This document shows, in pieces, positions 50,574 to 60,474 of a DNA stretch of 64,000 bases. This DNA is from UBA7672 sp964529555 (GTDB lineage: Bacteria; Pseudomonadota; Alphaproteobacteria; Caulobacterales; Hyphomonadaceae): positions 1 to 64,000 of the forward strand of contig CAZGWV010000002.1 in the NCBI GenBank assembly GCA_964529555.1, in the 5' to 3' direction. The first letter of the stretch is position 1. Each line of letters begins with the position of its first letter. The notes under the pieces were generated by a model. The model was not told where the DNA came from and did no database searches. It saw only the letters and a list, made by a program, of their open reading frames with translations. A program made the position numbers and the translations under genes.

Positions 50574-53143
50574 CCGTCTCGAATGCTGAGCCCTCCAACC
50601 GGACACCACAGATGATCAGCTTTGCACCCTATACCCACACGCCCAACCGCTTGGAGGACTATCTTCCCTGGGCGATGCTGGTCGCGCATGGCGTCGTCCT
50701 CAACAAGGATGGATCCTTCCAGGCGACGGCGCGGTTCCGGGGGCCGGACGTTCGTTCGTCGACGCCGGAAGAGCTGGTGTCGTTCACGGCGCGAACAAAC
50801 AACGTGTTCCGCCGTCTCGGCCGCGGTTGGGCGGTCTATATTGAGGCGGATAGGCGGGAGATTTCAGATTATCCCGATGGCGCCTTCGACGATGACCTGT
50901 CGCGTCTGATCGACTCCGAACGCGCCGCGGAGTTCGAGCAGGCGGGCGCTCAGTTCGAGACGGTCCATCACCTGACCCTGCAATGGACGCCGGAACCGGA
51001 TTCCAGCCGCAAGGCCTCGGCGTTCTTCTTCGAGGTGGATCAGAAGCGGAAAGCAGCCGGACCCAGGACCCCCGCCACAAGCGGCAAACACCGCAAACCT
51101 GGCAAAGACAAGGATGCACTCGACCGGCGCGTGGCCCGCGATGCGCTGGAAAGCTTCCAGCGCAGCATCGCCCACGCCTTCGGCATGTTCGAGGGCGTCG
51201 TGGCTGAGTTCCACCGTCTCGATGACGACGAGACGCTGACCTATCTCAAGCGCCAGATCTCTCCCAGGCAAACCGATGTGCGGGCGCCGGCGGGTCCGGC
51301 GTTTCTGGACGGCTATCTCTGCGATGCGCCGTTGATCGGCGGCGTGAAGCCGATGCTCGGGGACAGGCATCTGCGCGTTCTGACCATCAAGGGCTTCCCG
51401 CCCTTCACACATCCCGGCGTGCTCGATGATCTCAACGCGGCCGCGATGACCTATCGCTGGATGACCCGCTATCTCTGCCTCGGCAAGGACAGTGCGGAGC
51501 GCGAACTCGTCAAGTGGCGGCGTCTCTGGTTCGGCCAGCACAAATCGATGGGCGCACTGGTCAAAGAGATGCTGACCAGGGAAGCGGCGACATTCGCCAA
51601 CCCGGACGCCATCGCCAAGACGGAAGAGGTCGAGGAAGCCCTGCAGGAGCTGGGCTCCGAACTGGTTGGCTTCGGCTTTCTGACCTCGACGCTGGTGGTG
51701 CTGGGAGAAACCGCCGAAGAAGCCGACGAGAAGCTTCGCGCGGCCGAGCGCATCATCGCCTCGCCTGGCTTCGTCACGATCGCGGAGGGTCTCAACGCCG
51801 TCGAAGCGTGGCTCTCCAGCATCGCCGGCCATGCCTGGGCCAATGTCCGGCATCCCATGGTATCAACGCTGAACCTCTCACACGTCGCCCCTCTTTCGAC
51901 ATCGTGGGCAGGCGATGCCTGGAACAGGCATCTCGATGCGCCGTCGCTGGCCGTGGCGCGCACGGACGGCTCCACGCCGTTCCGGCTCGATCTTCACGTT
52001 GGCGATGTCGGTCACACCATGGTTGTCGGCCCGACCGGCGCCGGCAAGTCCGTCCTCCTCTCCTTCCTTGCTTTGCAGTGGAAGCGGTTTGCCGGCGCGC
52101 AGGTCTTCCTGTTCGACAAGGGCGGATCAGCCAGGGCCGCACTGCTCGGCATGGGCGGCACAGCCATCGACCTCGGGGGGACAAGCGTTGCTGCCTTCCA
52201 GCCGCTGGCGCGTATCGATACGCCGCAGGGACGCGCCGACGCCCTGAGCTGGGTGATGAACATCCTCGCTCAGGAAGGCCTCGCGGACACGCCCGACATC
52301 AAAGAGCCGGTCTGGTCAGCGTTGGGCAGCCTGCGGTCGGCGCCGAAGGAGCAGCGCCACCTCACCGGCCTACGACTGCTGGTTCAGAGCGCGGCCGTCC
52401 AGGCAGCGCTTCTTCCCTACACGCAGGACGGCGCCATGGGCGGCGTGTTCGACGGCGCCGAGGACCGGCTGAACCTGTCCGACGTGGTCCTGTTCGAGAT
52501 GGAAGAGATCATGGCGCGGCCCAAGGCGGCCGCGCCTGCCCTCCTCCACCTGTTCGACCGTCTGGAAGAACGGTTCGACGGCCGCCCGACACTTCTTATA
52601 CTGGACGAAGCCTGGCTGTTCCTGGATTCGCCGCTGTTCGCCGCCCGCATCCGAGAGTGGCTGAAGACGCTCCGCAAGAAGAACGTGGCAGTGGTGTTCG
52701 CTACCCAGTCACTGGCCGACATTGTCGACAGTCCGATCGCGCCGGCTCTGATCGAGTCCTGTCCGACGCGCATCTACCTGCCGAACGAGCGCGCGTTCGA
52801 ACCGCAGCAGCGTGAGGCCTACGAACGGTTCGGGCTCAATGAGACCGAGATCGAACTGATCGCCACGGCCCAGCGCAAGCGGCACTACTATTACGCCAGC
52901 CCGAAGGGCCGCCGGCTGTTCGAACTCTCGCTTGGCCCCGTCGCCCTCGCCTTCTGCACGGCATCCGATCCGACCGCGCGGGAGCTGATCGCCACGCTGG
53001 AGCGGCAATCCTCCAAAACACCTTTCTGGCGGCGCTTCCTTCGCGCCCGCCAGTTAGGCTGGGTGCTCGATGCGCTCGATGAACCCGAGGCAGCTCTCGC
53101 CGAACCTGTCATCCCGTCAAAATCTCTGGAGACCATTCGATGA
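50570..53143 (+). CDS. trbE: TrbE, VirB4-like ATPase
   Basis: An 857-residue protein with the CagE/VirB4 domain in the first half and a RecA-like ATPase in the second: Walker A VVGPTGAGKSVLLSFL and Walker B LLILDEAWLFLDSPLF, then ATQSLADIVDSP. It powers pilus biogenesis and works with TrbD. It overlaps trbD by four bases and trbJ by four. Confidence 0.95.
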   Translation: MTVSNAEPSNRTPQMISFAPYTHTPNRLEDYLPWAMLVAHGVVLNKDGSFQATARFRGPDVRSSTPEELVSFTARTNNVFRRLGRGWAVYIEADRREISDYPDGAFDDDLSRLIDSERAAEFEQAGAQFETVHHLTLQWTPEPDSSRKASAFFFEVDQKRKAAGPRTPATSGKHRKPGKDKDALDRRVARDALESFQRSIAHAFGMFEGVVAEFHRLDDDETLTYLKRQISPRQTDVRAPAGPAFLDGYLCDAPLIGGVKPMLGDRHLRVLTIKGFPPFTHPGVLDDLNAAAMTYRWMTRYLCLGKDSAERELVKWRRLWFGQHKSMGALVKEMLTREAATFANPDAIAKTEEVEEALQELGSELVGFGFLTSTLVVLGETAEEADEKLRAAERIIASPGFVTIAEGLNAVEAWLSSIAGHAWANVRHPMVSTLNLSHVAPLSTSWAGDAWNRHLDAPSLAVARTDGSTPFRLDLHVGDVGHTMVVGPTGAGKSVLLSFLALQWKRFAGAQVFLFDKGGSARAALLGMGGTAIDLGGTSVAAFQPLARIDTPQGRADALSWVMNILAQEGLADTPDIKEPVWSALGSLRSAPKEQRHLTGLRLLVQSAAVQAALLPYTQDGAMGGVFDGAEDRLNLSDVVLFEMEEIMARPKAAAPALLHLFDRLEERFDGRPTLLILDEAWLFLDSPLFAARIREWLKTLRKKNVAVVFATQSLADIVDSPIAPALIESCPTRIYLPNERAFEPQQREAYERFGLNETEIELIATAQRKRHYYYASPKGRRLFELSLGPVALAFCTASDPTARELIATLERQSSKTPFWRRFLRARQLGWVLDALDEPEAALAEPVIPSKSLETIR

Positions 53144-53877
53144 AACGCCGCCTGCTCTCTCTTGCCCGCGCCCTGCTCGGCGCCGTGGCGCTGGCGCCGA
53201 TCGTGGCGCAACCCGCGCAGGCGCAGCTGGTCGTCAACGATCCGGCCAACCTGATCCAGAACACGCTCAATGCCGTCCGGTCGCTGGAGCAGATCAACAA
53301 TCAGGTCCAGCAGATCACCAACCAGATCCGCCAGCTGGAGAACGACGCCCGCAACCTCACCCGGCTCGGGAACACGTTCGCACCCGACATCATGGCCAGG
53401 CTCCGCGAGATGGATGCGCTGCTTAACGAGGCGCGCGGGCTGGCGCTTCGGGTTGGCGAGACCCGCGCGGCGCTGGACTCTCTCTATACGGGTGACTATC
53501 GGGGCACCGATGTGGCCGCGCGCGCCCAGGCCGCCTCCCGGCAAGTCGACGCCGCCCGCGCGGCGCTACAGACCTCCCTTATCCTGCAGGCGCAGGTGAC
53601 CGAGCAGTTGCGGACCGACGAAACCACCCTGCAGGCGCTGGCCGATGCCAGCGCCAATGCGACTGGCGCCCTGTCGGCGCAGCAGGCCACCAACGAACTC
53701 CTCGCTTTCCAGTCCCAGCAGACAATGCGGCTTCAGGCCCTGCTGGTGGCGGAATCGCGCGCCGAAGCGCTGGAACGCGCCCGCGAGATGGAAGCGCGGG
53801 CGCAGGCGCGCGCTCAACACGACCACTTCTTTGGCGGCGCGCAGCGGGCTCATCCTGACCAGCGGCCGTGGAACTAG
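53140..53877 (+). CDS. trbJ: TrbJ, VirB5-like pilus-associated protein
   Basis: The 245-residue protein has a signal peptide (ending IVAQPAQAQ), followed by a Gln/Asn-rich helical region (LEQINNQVQQITNQIRQLEN) and a second helix (LAFQSQQTMRLQALLVAESR). This matches periplasmic TrbJ/VirB5. No trbK (entry-exclusion lipoprotein) follows; only 28 bases lie before trbL. Confidence 0.9.
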   Translation: MKRRLLSLARALLGAVALAPIVAQPAQAQLVVNDPANLIQNTLNAVRSLEQINNQVQQITNQIRQLENDARNLTRLGNTFAPDIMARLREMDALLNEARGLALRVGETRAALDSLYTGDYRGTDVAARAQAASRQVDAARAALQTSLILQAQVTEQLRTDETTLQALADASANATGALSAQQATNELLAFQSQQTMRLQALLVAESRAEALERAREMEARAQARAQHDHFFGGAQRAHPDQRPWN

Positions 53878-53905
53878 CAGACAGGTAGACCGCGAGGGGG
53901 CGGCC

Positions 53906-55231
53906 ATGAATGATTTCTCGGCGATCGACGGGTTCCTGAACACGTTCACGACCTATATCGATTCAGGCTTCGGCCTGATCTCGGACGATGTGACGTCGCT
54001 CGCCGCCATCCTCATCGTCATAGATGTCACCCTTGCCGCCCTGTTCTGGGCCTGGGGACAGAATACCGACATCATCCAGAGTCTGGTGAAAAAGACCCTC
54101 TATGTCGGCGCGTTTGCGTTCATCATGGGCAATTTCGCCATGCTGGCGAACATCATCTTCGACAGCTTTGCGACGCTGGGTCTCGACGCCTCAGCGGCCA
54201 GCTTCGCGCCGGCCGATCTGCTGAAGCCCGGCCTCGTCGCAGCTGAAGGCTTGTCCGCCTCCCAGCCAATCTTCGACCACATCGGAACCATCGCACCAGG
54301 GCCTTTCGAGTTCTTCGGCAATCTTGCCGAAGTCGTCCTCCTCTGCCTCGGCGGCATCATCGTCATCGCCGCATTCTTCGTCCTCTCGATCCAGCTCTTC
54401 GTGCTGATCGTCGAGTTCAAGCTGACGACGCTGGCCGGGTTCGTGCTCGTGCCGTTCGCCTTCTGGCGGCAGACAACATTCCTGGCCGAGCGCGTTCTCG
54501 GCAACGTCATTTCGTCCGGCATCAAGGTTCTGGTGATCGCTGTTGTTATCGGCATCGGCTCGACCATGTTCGAAACCCTGCGCACCGCGCTCGATCCAGA
54601 TGACATGACCATCGAACAAGCGTTCGCGGTCGTGCTCGGCGCCCTCACGCTGATGGGCCTTGCGATCTTCTGCCCGCGCATCGCAGCCGGCCTCGTCTCC
54701 GGGGCGCCCCAGCTCTCGGCTGGCGCGGCGGCCGGAACTACGCTCGGCGTGGGCGCGGCTGGCGTCGGCGCCGTCATGGCGGGCCGCGCTGCGGCAGGCG
54801 CTGCTGTCGGCGCCGGTCGGGCGGCTGCCAATGGAACCGCATCCACAACGGGCGGTCTGCGCGCCGCGACTGCGCTTGGCTCCCTACGTACAGGGCTCAA
54901 CGGTCCCCTCGCCGCGCCGCTCAACGCCGCAGTCGGCCTCGGTGCATCGGCGGTCGGCGGCCTTCGTCAGGGCGCTGGCCGCGTCGCGGACCATTTTCGA
55001 GCACGCGGAACCGCAGGCCAGCGTACTGTCGCTGGCGCGGCCGGAGTCATCACACCCGCGCCCGCAGCAGCTTCCGCCTCATCGGCGACGACATCCGGTC
55101 CACCGGCGTGGACCAAGCGCTTCCGTCGACAGCAAGCAATGCACCAAGGCGTCACAGTCGCCGTGCACACGATGAATGCAGGCGACGGCGGCGGCGCTTC
55201 CGAAGGCCCCAATCTCAAGCAGAGGGAATAG
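53906..55231 (+). CDS. trbL: TrbL, VirB6-like membrane protein
   Basis: A 441-residue polytopic protein: about five to six membrane helices within the first 260 residues (AAILIVIDVTLAALFWAWG; VVLLCLGGIIVIAAFFVLSI) then a Gly/Ala-rich tail (AAGTTLGVGAAGVGAVMAGR) with AWTKRFRRQQ near the end, typical of TrbL. It forms the inner-membrane pore of the mating apparatus. The start at 53906 has GAGGGGGCGG upstream. Confidence 0.93.
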   Translation: MNDFSAIDGFLNTFTTYIDSGFGLISDDVTSLAAILIVIDVTLAALFWAWGQNTDIIQSLVKKTLYVGAFAFIMGNFAMLANIIFDSFATLGLDASAASFAPADLLKPGLVAAEGLSASQPIFDHIGTIAPGPFEFFGNLAEVVLLCLGGIIVIAAFFVLSIQLFVLIVEFKLTTLAGFVLVPFAFWRQTTFLAERVLGNVISSGIKVLVIAVVIGIGSTMFETLRTALDPDDMTIEQAFAVVLGALTLMGLAIFCPRIAAGLVSGAPQLSAGAAAGTTLGVGAAGVGAVMAGRAAAGAAVGAGRAAANGTASTTGGLRAATALGSLRTGLNGPLAAPLNAAVGLGASAVGGLRQGAGRVADHFRARGTAGQRTVAGAAGVITPAPAAASASSATTSGPPAWTKRFRRQQAMHQGVTVAVHTMNAGDGGGASEGPNLKQRE

Positions 55232-55234
55232 ATC

Positions 55235-55921
55235 ATGTTCACCCGCGCGCGTTCTTCGCGCCTCCAGAAGACGCCGGAACCGGAGACGCCTTACCGGCAG
55301 GCCCAGCAATTGTGGGACAACCGCATGGGCTCGTCCCTCGCGCACGCCCGCACCTGGCGCATGGCGGCGTTCTGCAGTCTCGGCCTTGCCGCCGCCATGT
55401 CAGCCGGCGTCGTCGCCCTCGCTATGCGGCCTGCCGCCGTGCCGTTCGTAATCGAAGCCAGCGAGAATGGCGAGACAAGACTGGTCGGTCCCGCCACCGG
55501 ATCTTACGAACCCAGCGATATCCAGCTTCAATGGCACCTCGCGCGGTTCATCGAGATGATCCGGGGTCTCTCGTCCGATCCGATTGTGGTCCGGCAGAAC
55601 TGGCTTCGCGCCTATGACTGGGCGACGCAAGGCGGCGCCCAGATCCTGAACGCGATGGCGAAGGATGACGATCCCTTCGGCAAGGTCGGCAAGACCACGG
55701 TTGCGGTCGAGGTTCTCTCGGTCGTGCGCGCGAGCACAGGCAGCTTCAATCTGCGCTGGCGCGAGTCCACCTACAACAATGGCGTCCTGGTCAAGGTCGA
55801 CCGCTACAGCGGCGTCGCCTCCGTCGTCATCGAGCCATCCTCGTCACCCGAGCGATTGAGCAAGAACCCGCTCGGCCTCTACGTCCACTCACTCACCTGG
55901 TCCAGGGATCTCCAACAATGA
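55235..55921 (+). CDS. trbF: TrbF, VirB8-like protein
   Basis: A 228-residue protein with a cytosolic N-terminus (ARSSRLQKTPEPETPYRQAQ), one membrane helix (MAAFCSLGLAAAMSAGVVAL) and a periplasmic VirB8-like domain (IQLQWHLARFIEMIRGLSSD, then GSFNLRWRE). It bridges inner and outer parts of the channel. It starts three bases after trbL and overlaps trbG by four. Confidence 0.94.
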   Translation: MFTRARSSRLQKTPEPETPYRQAQQLWDNRMGSSLAHARTWRMAAFCSLGLAAAMSAGVVALAMRPAAVPFVIEASENGETRLVGPATGSYEPSDIQLQWHLARFIEMIRGLSSDPIVVRQNWLRAYDWATQGGAQILNAMAKDDDPFGKVGKTTVAVEVLSVVRASTGSFNLRWRESTYNNGVLVKVDRYSGVASVVIEPSSSPERLSKNPLGLYVHSLTWSRDLQQ

Positions 55922-56739
55922 AACGCTCCATTCTTCTCGCTGCCGGTCTGACAGCGCTCGGCCTCGCCTCGCCTGCCGTCGCGCAGACGAAATCGCCTCC
56001 GGTCGCTCAAGCCAATCAGGCGGCGATGCGCGGACCTGCCGACGCAGCGCTGGTCGGCGCGCTGCACGAGTTCGCCTATGAGCGCGGCGCGCTCTACGCG
56101 ATCCAGGCCTCGCCCCAGCGCATCACCGACATTGCGCTGGAGCCGGGCGAGGCGTTGCTCTCGGTCTCGGCCGGCGACACGACACGCTGGATCGTGAGCG
56201 ACGCCCGTTCCGGTTCGGGCCCCGCCACGCAGGCGCATGTTCTCGTGAAGCCGAACGCCGCGAACCTCTCGACCAATCTCATCGTCATGACCGACAGGCG
56301 AATCTACCACCTAGACCTCAAGAGTGTTTCGGGCATCGCCATGGCGGCTGTGTCCTGGCGCTATCCCGCGGACATGATGCTGGCGAGCAATCCTCCGCCG
56401 CCTCCCGCGCCGCCGGCGCCTCCACCGTTCACGCCGGAGCAGCTCAACCTTCGTTACCGGATCGACGGCGACAAGCCGGACTGGCGGCCGCTGGCGGCGT
56501 TCGATGACGGCCAGCAGGTGTTCATCGAAATGCCGGAGAAGATTCGGACGATGGAGGCGCCGCCTCTGTTCGTGATCGGGGACGAAGGTGCCGAGCTGGT
56601 GAACTACCGCGTCCAGGGCAAGTATTACGTCGTCGACCGGCTGTTCAACAAAGCCGAGCTGCGCCTTGGCTCAGGCTGGGGCCAGAAGAAGGTCCAGATC
56701 TACCGGCAGACCCCGATCTCGGGAGGCGCGCGTGGCTGA
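55918..56739 (+). CDS. trbG: TrbG, VirB9-like outer-complex protein
   Basis: A 273-residue secreted protein with signal peptide (ending LASPAVAQ). The N-terminal VirB9 domain contains VLVKPNAANLSTNLIVMTDR and the C-terminal domain WRPLAAFDDGQQVFIEMPEK, with a Pro-rich linker (PPPPPAPPAPPPF) between. It forms part of the outer-membrane core with TrbI. It overlaps trbI by eight bases. Confidence 0.94.
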   Translation: MKRSILLAAGLTALGLASPAVAQTKSPPVAQANQAAMRGPADAALVGALHEFAYERGALYAIQASPQRITDIALEPGEALLSVSAGDTTRWIVSDARSGSGPATQAHVLVKPNAANLSTNLIVMTDRRIYHLDLKSVSGIAMAAVSWRYPADMMLASNPPPPPAPPAPPPFTPEQLNLRYRIDGDKPDWRPLAAFDDGQQVFIEMPEKIRTMEAPPLFVIGDEGAELVNYRVQGKYYVVDRLFNKAELRLGSGWGQKKVQIYRQTPISGGARG

Positions 56740-57976
56740 CGGTACGCCTCCCCGCACCGACGCTGGCGCTGATGAGCCGCCGCGTTCACAGCCTGACGGC
56801 GAGCCGCCGCCCCTTGACGCGATCCGCGTTAAAGGCCCAGGAGCCAAAGGCCTCAACAAGCCGGCAATCCTTGGCGCTGCGGGCGGCGGCGTCGCGCTGG
56901 TGCTCGTGCTGGCGTCGGGGGCATTCTCCTCCGATCCGTCTCGCAAGCCCGCTGACACCAAGCCGATGATGTCCGACCCGGTGAGGCCGGAGGTGGCGCA
57001 GGGCGCCGTGCGCAACCTGCCTGCTGACTACACTCAAGCCGCTGCCCGACAGGCCGCGCTCCAACCGGCGCAGCCTCCCCAGCTTGGCCCGCCCCTGCCC
57101 GGCGATGTCGCGGCATTTGCGCCTCCGAACACCGACCTGCGTGGCTATGCGCCGTATCAAGACGACTGGGGCGCGCCGCAACCCTACCCGCCGCAATCGT
57201 ATGGCGCCGTTGACTCAGTCGACGCGGCGCTGGCGGAAGCTCAACAGGCTGAGCGTTCCGCTCTCTTCTTTGCCTTGCGCGAGGAACCGTCACGCGCCGC
57301 TGCGCCGCTGGCGCAGCAGGTGGCGGCACAACCGCCGCCCGCCTCTCCCCTCACGGTCATGGCGCCACAGGCGCCAGACAGGCAGGTCGCCAGCCGACCG
57401 GCTGATCGCGCGCTTTTCCCCGGCACGGTAATACCGGCCAGCCTGGTGACAGAGCTGAACTCGGAATCTCCCGGCCCGGTGATCGCCCAGGTGACGCAGT
57501 CCATCTACGACAGCGCCACCGGCCGTACCTTGCTGATCCCGCAGGGCGCTCGCCTGATTGGCGAGTACAAATCGTCGATCCGCTATGGCCAGAGCCGCGT
57601 CGCCATTGTGTGGTCGCGGCTCATCATGCCGAACGGAGATGAGACTGTTCTCGATGAAGCGGCAGTCGATCCATCCGGCGCCGCAGGCGTTACCGGCCAG
57701 GTCGATAACCACTGGGGAGATGTGTTTGGTGCGGCCTTCCTCGGGACGCTGATCAATGTCGGGGTCGCGACAACGGAAGAGCCACAGCTCACTTATGGGG
57801 GTATTGGCGTCGTTACACGCGATCCTGTCGATGCAGCGATCAACGATGGCGTCCAGCGCGGGGCGAGCATTGTCACCAACCGGGTGGTCGATCGAAGCCT
57901 CGCCATTCCGCCGACGATACGTGTTGAAGCAGGCAAGAGAATTACGGTGATCGTCTCGAGGCGGACGGCCTTGTAG
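56732..57976 (+). CDS. trbI: TrbI, VirB10-like protein
   Basis: A 414-residue protein from a GTG at 56732, with GGGAGG seven bases upstream. A Pro-rich cytosolic N-terminus, one membrane helix (GAAGGGVALVLVLASGAF), a Pro/Gln-rich periplasmic stretch and the VirB10 beta-barrel domain (LLIPQGARLIGEYKSSIRYG, HWGDVFGAAFLGTLINVGVA) that spans to the outer membrane. It is the last gene of the transfer operon. Confidence 0.95.
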   Translation: MADGTPPRTDAGADEPPRSQPDGEPPPLDAIRVKGPGAKGLNKPAILGAAGGGVALVLVLASGAFSSDPSRKPADTKPMMSDPVRPEVAQGAVRNLPADYTQAAARQAALQPAQPPQLGPPLPGDVAAFAPPNTDLRGYAPYQDDWGAPQPYPPQSYGAVDSVDAALAEAQQAERSALFFALREEPSRAAAPLAQQVAAQPPPASPLTVMAPQAPDRQVASRPADRALFPGTVIPASLVTELNSESPGPVIAQVTQSIYDSATGRTLLIPQGARLIGEYKSSIRYGQSRVAIVWSRLIMPNGDETVLDEAAVDPSGAAGVTGQVDNHWGDVFGAAFLGTLINVGVATTEEPQLTYGGIGVVTRDPVDAAINDGVQRGASIVTNRVVDRSLAIPPTIRVEAGKRITVIVSRRTAL

Positions 57977-58272
57977 CGAGCGAAGACGCGACCGGAGATC
58001 CTTTGTCCCTGACCAAAAGCGGCATCTTCATGCGGTAAGGTCCACCTATCTCGCGCGGAGCACAACTGTGGTGCGAAAGCGTCCTGGTAGCACTTCGGAC
58101 GACACGCGTGCGTTGAAACGTGGCGACTGCTTTCCTCACGTCATGCGGGTCAAGTTCGAACATAGTAGCCTGCCGGTTGTCTCGTCCGCATAGGGCGGGT
58201 ACATCAGTATCTCAGAAATGAGCGGCGTTCCTATCGAGCCAGGCGCCGCGCTGACCGAAGATCAGAAATTGC
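57977..58272. other. Intergenic region before secretion operon
   Basis: This 296-bp stretch holds no supported gene. It must contain the end of the trb transcript and the promoter of the type I secretion operon. I see no strong hairpin with a T-run. Confidence 0.35.
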
Positions 58273-60474
58273 GTGTGCGGCAAGTTCGCGCATGAATTCC
58301 TGGGTTGTTCGAAAACGAGGCCGAGGTTGGGGGAAACAGCTGAAGAGCGACATCTGGCTGGCACGGCGGATCCAGGACTGATCTGCCTCAGCCTCTTGTT
58401 GGGCCATCACCAGATCGCCGCCGACCCTGTGCAGATGCGGCATGACCTGGGAACCAACGGCCCGGCGACGCTCGACGACATGGTCCGGCTGGCGAAGCGC
58501 CTTGGCGCAAAGTCGCGCCTGGGCAAGCTGGCTTTTGACAAGATCGCGCATGCGCCCGCCCCATTCATTTGCCAGACGCTCGACGGCGACTTCCTCATCG
58601 TTGCTGCGGTGCAGGAAGGCCGCGCGCTTGTGCAGGGGCCGCTGACCGCGCCGAAAGTTGTGACGCTGGAGGATCTGGACCGGATCTGGTCGGGTAACGT
58701 GCTCTACGTGACGACCCGTGCAGGCGGCAGCGCCAGTTCCGGCAAATTCGACGTTTCCTGGTTCGTGCCAGCACTTTGGCGCTACCGGCACCTCCTGCGA
58801 GACGTCTTGCTGGCATCGCTCGTCCTGCAGCTCTTCGCGCTTGCAACGCCTATCTTCTTTCAGGTCGTGATCGACAAGGTTCTCGTTCACAACGGCCTCA
58901 CGACGCTGGACATGCTTGCCCTTGGAATGGCGGCGGCATTGCTGTTCGAAGCCGGTCTGGCGGGGACGCGAGCATGGCTGTTTACGCATACGACCAGCCG
59001 TGTCGATGTGGAGCTGGGCGCGAAGCTCTATCGTCATGTCCTGTCGCTTCCCCTCGCCTATTTCGAGAGCCGGCGTGTTGGCGACACGGTTGCGCGTGTC
59101 CGCGAACTCGAAACCATACGCGAATTCCTGACGTCATCGGCGGTCACGCTGGTCATCGACCTGTTCTTCACCATCATCTTCCTCGTGGTCATGGCGTTCT
59201 ATTCGCTATGGCTGCTGATCGTCGTGCTGGTATCGCTTGTCGCCTATGTGCTGATCAGCGTCGTGCTCACGCCCCTTCTGCACCAGCGCATCGAGGAGCG
59301 GTTCAGACGCGGCGCCGAAACCCAGGCCTTCCTGGTCGAGAGCGTAACAGGCGTCGGCACCCTGAAATCCGCTGCCGTCGAGCCGCAGATGCAACGCCGC
59401 TGGGAAACTCTTCTCGCAGGCTATGTGCGTAGCGGTTTCCGGGCTGCCTTTGTCGGCATCTGGGGCGGGCAAGCCATTCAGCTGGTCAACAAAATTTGCA
59501 TGCTGCTGATCCTTTTCTTCGGTGCGCGGCTGGCCATCGAAGGGCAGATGACCGTTGGCGAACTGGTCGCCTTCAACATGTTTGCCGGGCGTGTCGCAGA
59601 GCCTGTCCTCCGCCTGGCCCAGCTCTGGCAACAGTTCCAGGAAGCGCGGGTCGGCGTCGCGAGGCTAGGCGATATTCTCAATGCACCCAGCGAGCGCACG
59701 CATTCGCCTTCGCGTTCCGCCCTGCCGCCGATCGTCGGAAGCGTCGCGTTTGACCAGGTCAGCTTCCGCTATCGTCCGGATGGGCCGGAAGTCCTTCGCA
59801 GTGTTTCACTGCGCGTGGAGCCTGGTGAAATGCTCGGTATTGTCGGCCCTTCCGGCTCCGGCAAGTCAACGCTCACGAAACTCGTACAGCGCCTTTACAC
59901 ACCCGAGCGCGGCCGCGTGCTGGTTGATGGAGTCGATCTGGCGCTGGTGGATCCAGCCTGGCTGCGCCGCCAGATTGGCGTGGTGCTGCAGGAGAACGTG
60001 CTGTTCAACCGCACAGTTCGCGAGAACATCGCACTGGCCGACCCGGGCGCACCCATGGAAGAAATCGTCGCCGCCGCCAAGCTTGCAGGCGCACACGAGT
60101 TCATTCTCGAGCTGCCGGAAGGCTACGACACCGAGATCGAGGAGCGTGGCGCTAATCTCTCGGGCGGTCAGCGGCAACGCATCGCGATCGCACGCGCGCT
60201 GGTGACCGATCCACGAATTATCATTTTCGACGAGGCAACCAGCGCGCTCGACGCCGAAAGCGAGTCCGTGATTCAGCGCAACCTCGCCGACATTGCCAAA
60301 GGCCGTACTGTACTGATCATCGCCCACCGCCTCTCCGCCATCCGGCAATGTTCGCGCATCGTTACGGTCGAAGCAGGCGAGATCACTGAACAGGGCGACC
60401 ACCAGTCCCTGCTGGCTAGCAATGGCCGCTATGCAGGCCTGTGGCGCATGCAGACGGGCGGTGGCCATGGCTGA
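58273..60474 (+). CDS. Type I secretion ATPase (HlyB-like)
   Basis: A 733-residue ABC exporter. Residues about 30-150 are a C39-peptidase-like domain without a catalytic Cys (DPGLICLSLLLGHHQIAADP), as in HlyB. A membrane domain follows (LLASLVLQLFALATPIFFQV, VVIDKVLVHNGLTTLDMLAL), then the ATPase with Walker A GPSGSGKST, signature NLSGGQRQR and Walker B IIIFDEATSALD. The start is GTG 58273 or TTG 58327; neither has a strong RBS. It should export the large protein at 62556 with the adaptor that follows. Confidence 0.92.
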   Translation: MCGKFAHEFLGCSKTRPRLGETAEERHLAGTADPGLICLSLLLGHHQIAADPVQMRHDLGTNGPATLDDMVRLAKRLGAKSRLGKLAFDKIAHAPAPFICQTLDGDFLIVAAVQEGRALVQGPLTAPKVVTLEDLDRIWSGNVLYVTTRAGGSASSGKFDVSWFVPALWRYRHLLRDVLLASLVLQLFALATPIFFQVVIDKVLVHNGLTTLDMLALGMAAALLFEAGLAGTRAWLFTHTTSRVDVELGAKLYRHVLSLPLAYFESRRVGDTVARVRELETIREFLTSSAVTLVIDLFFTIIFLVVMAFYSLWLLIVVLVSLVAYVLISVVLTPLLHQRIEERFRRGAETQAFLVESVTGVGTLKSAAVEPQMQRRWETLLAGYVRSGFRAAFVGIWGGQAIQLVNKICMLLILFFGARLAIEGQMTVGELVAFNMFAGRVAEPVLRLAQLWQQFQEARVGVARLGDILNAPSERTHSPSRSALPPIVGSVAFDQVSFRYRPDGPEVLRSVSLRVEPGEMLGIVGPSGSGKSTLTKLVQRLYTPERGRVLVDGVDLALVDPAWLRRQIGVVLQENVLFNRTVRENIALADPGAPMEEIVAAAKLAGAHEFILELPEGYDTEIEERGANLSGGQRQRIAIARALVTDPRIIIFDEATSALDAESESVIQRNLADIAKGRTVLIIAHRLSAIRQCSRIVTVEAGEITEQGDHQSLLASNGRYAGLWRMQTGGGHG

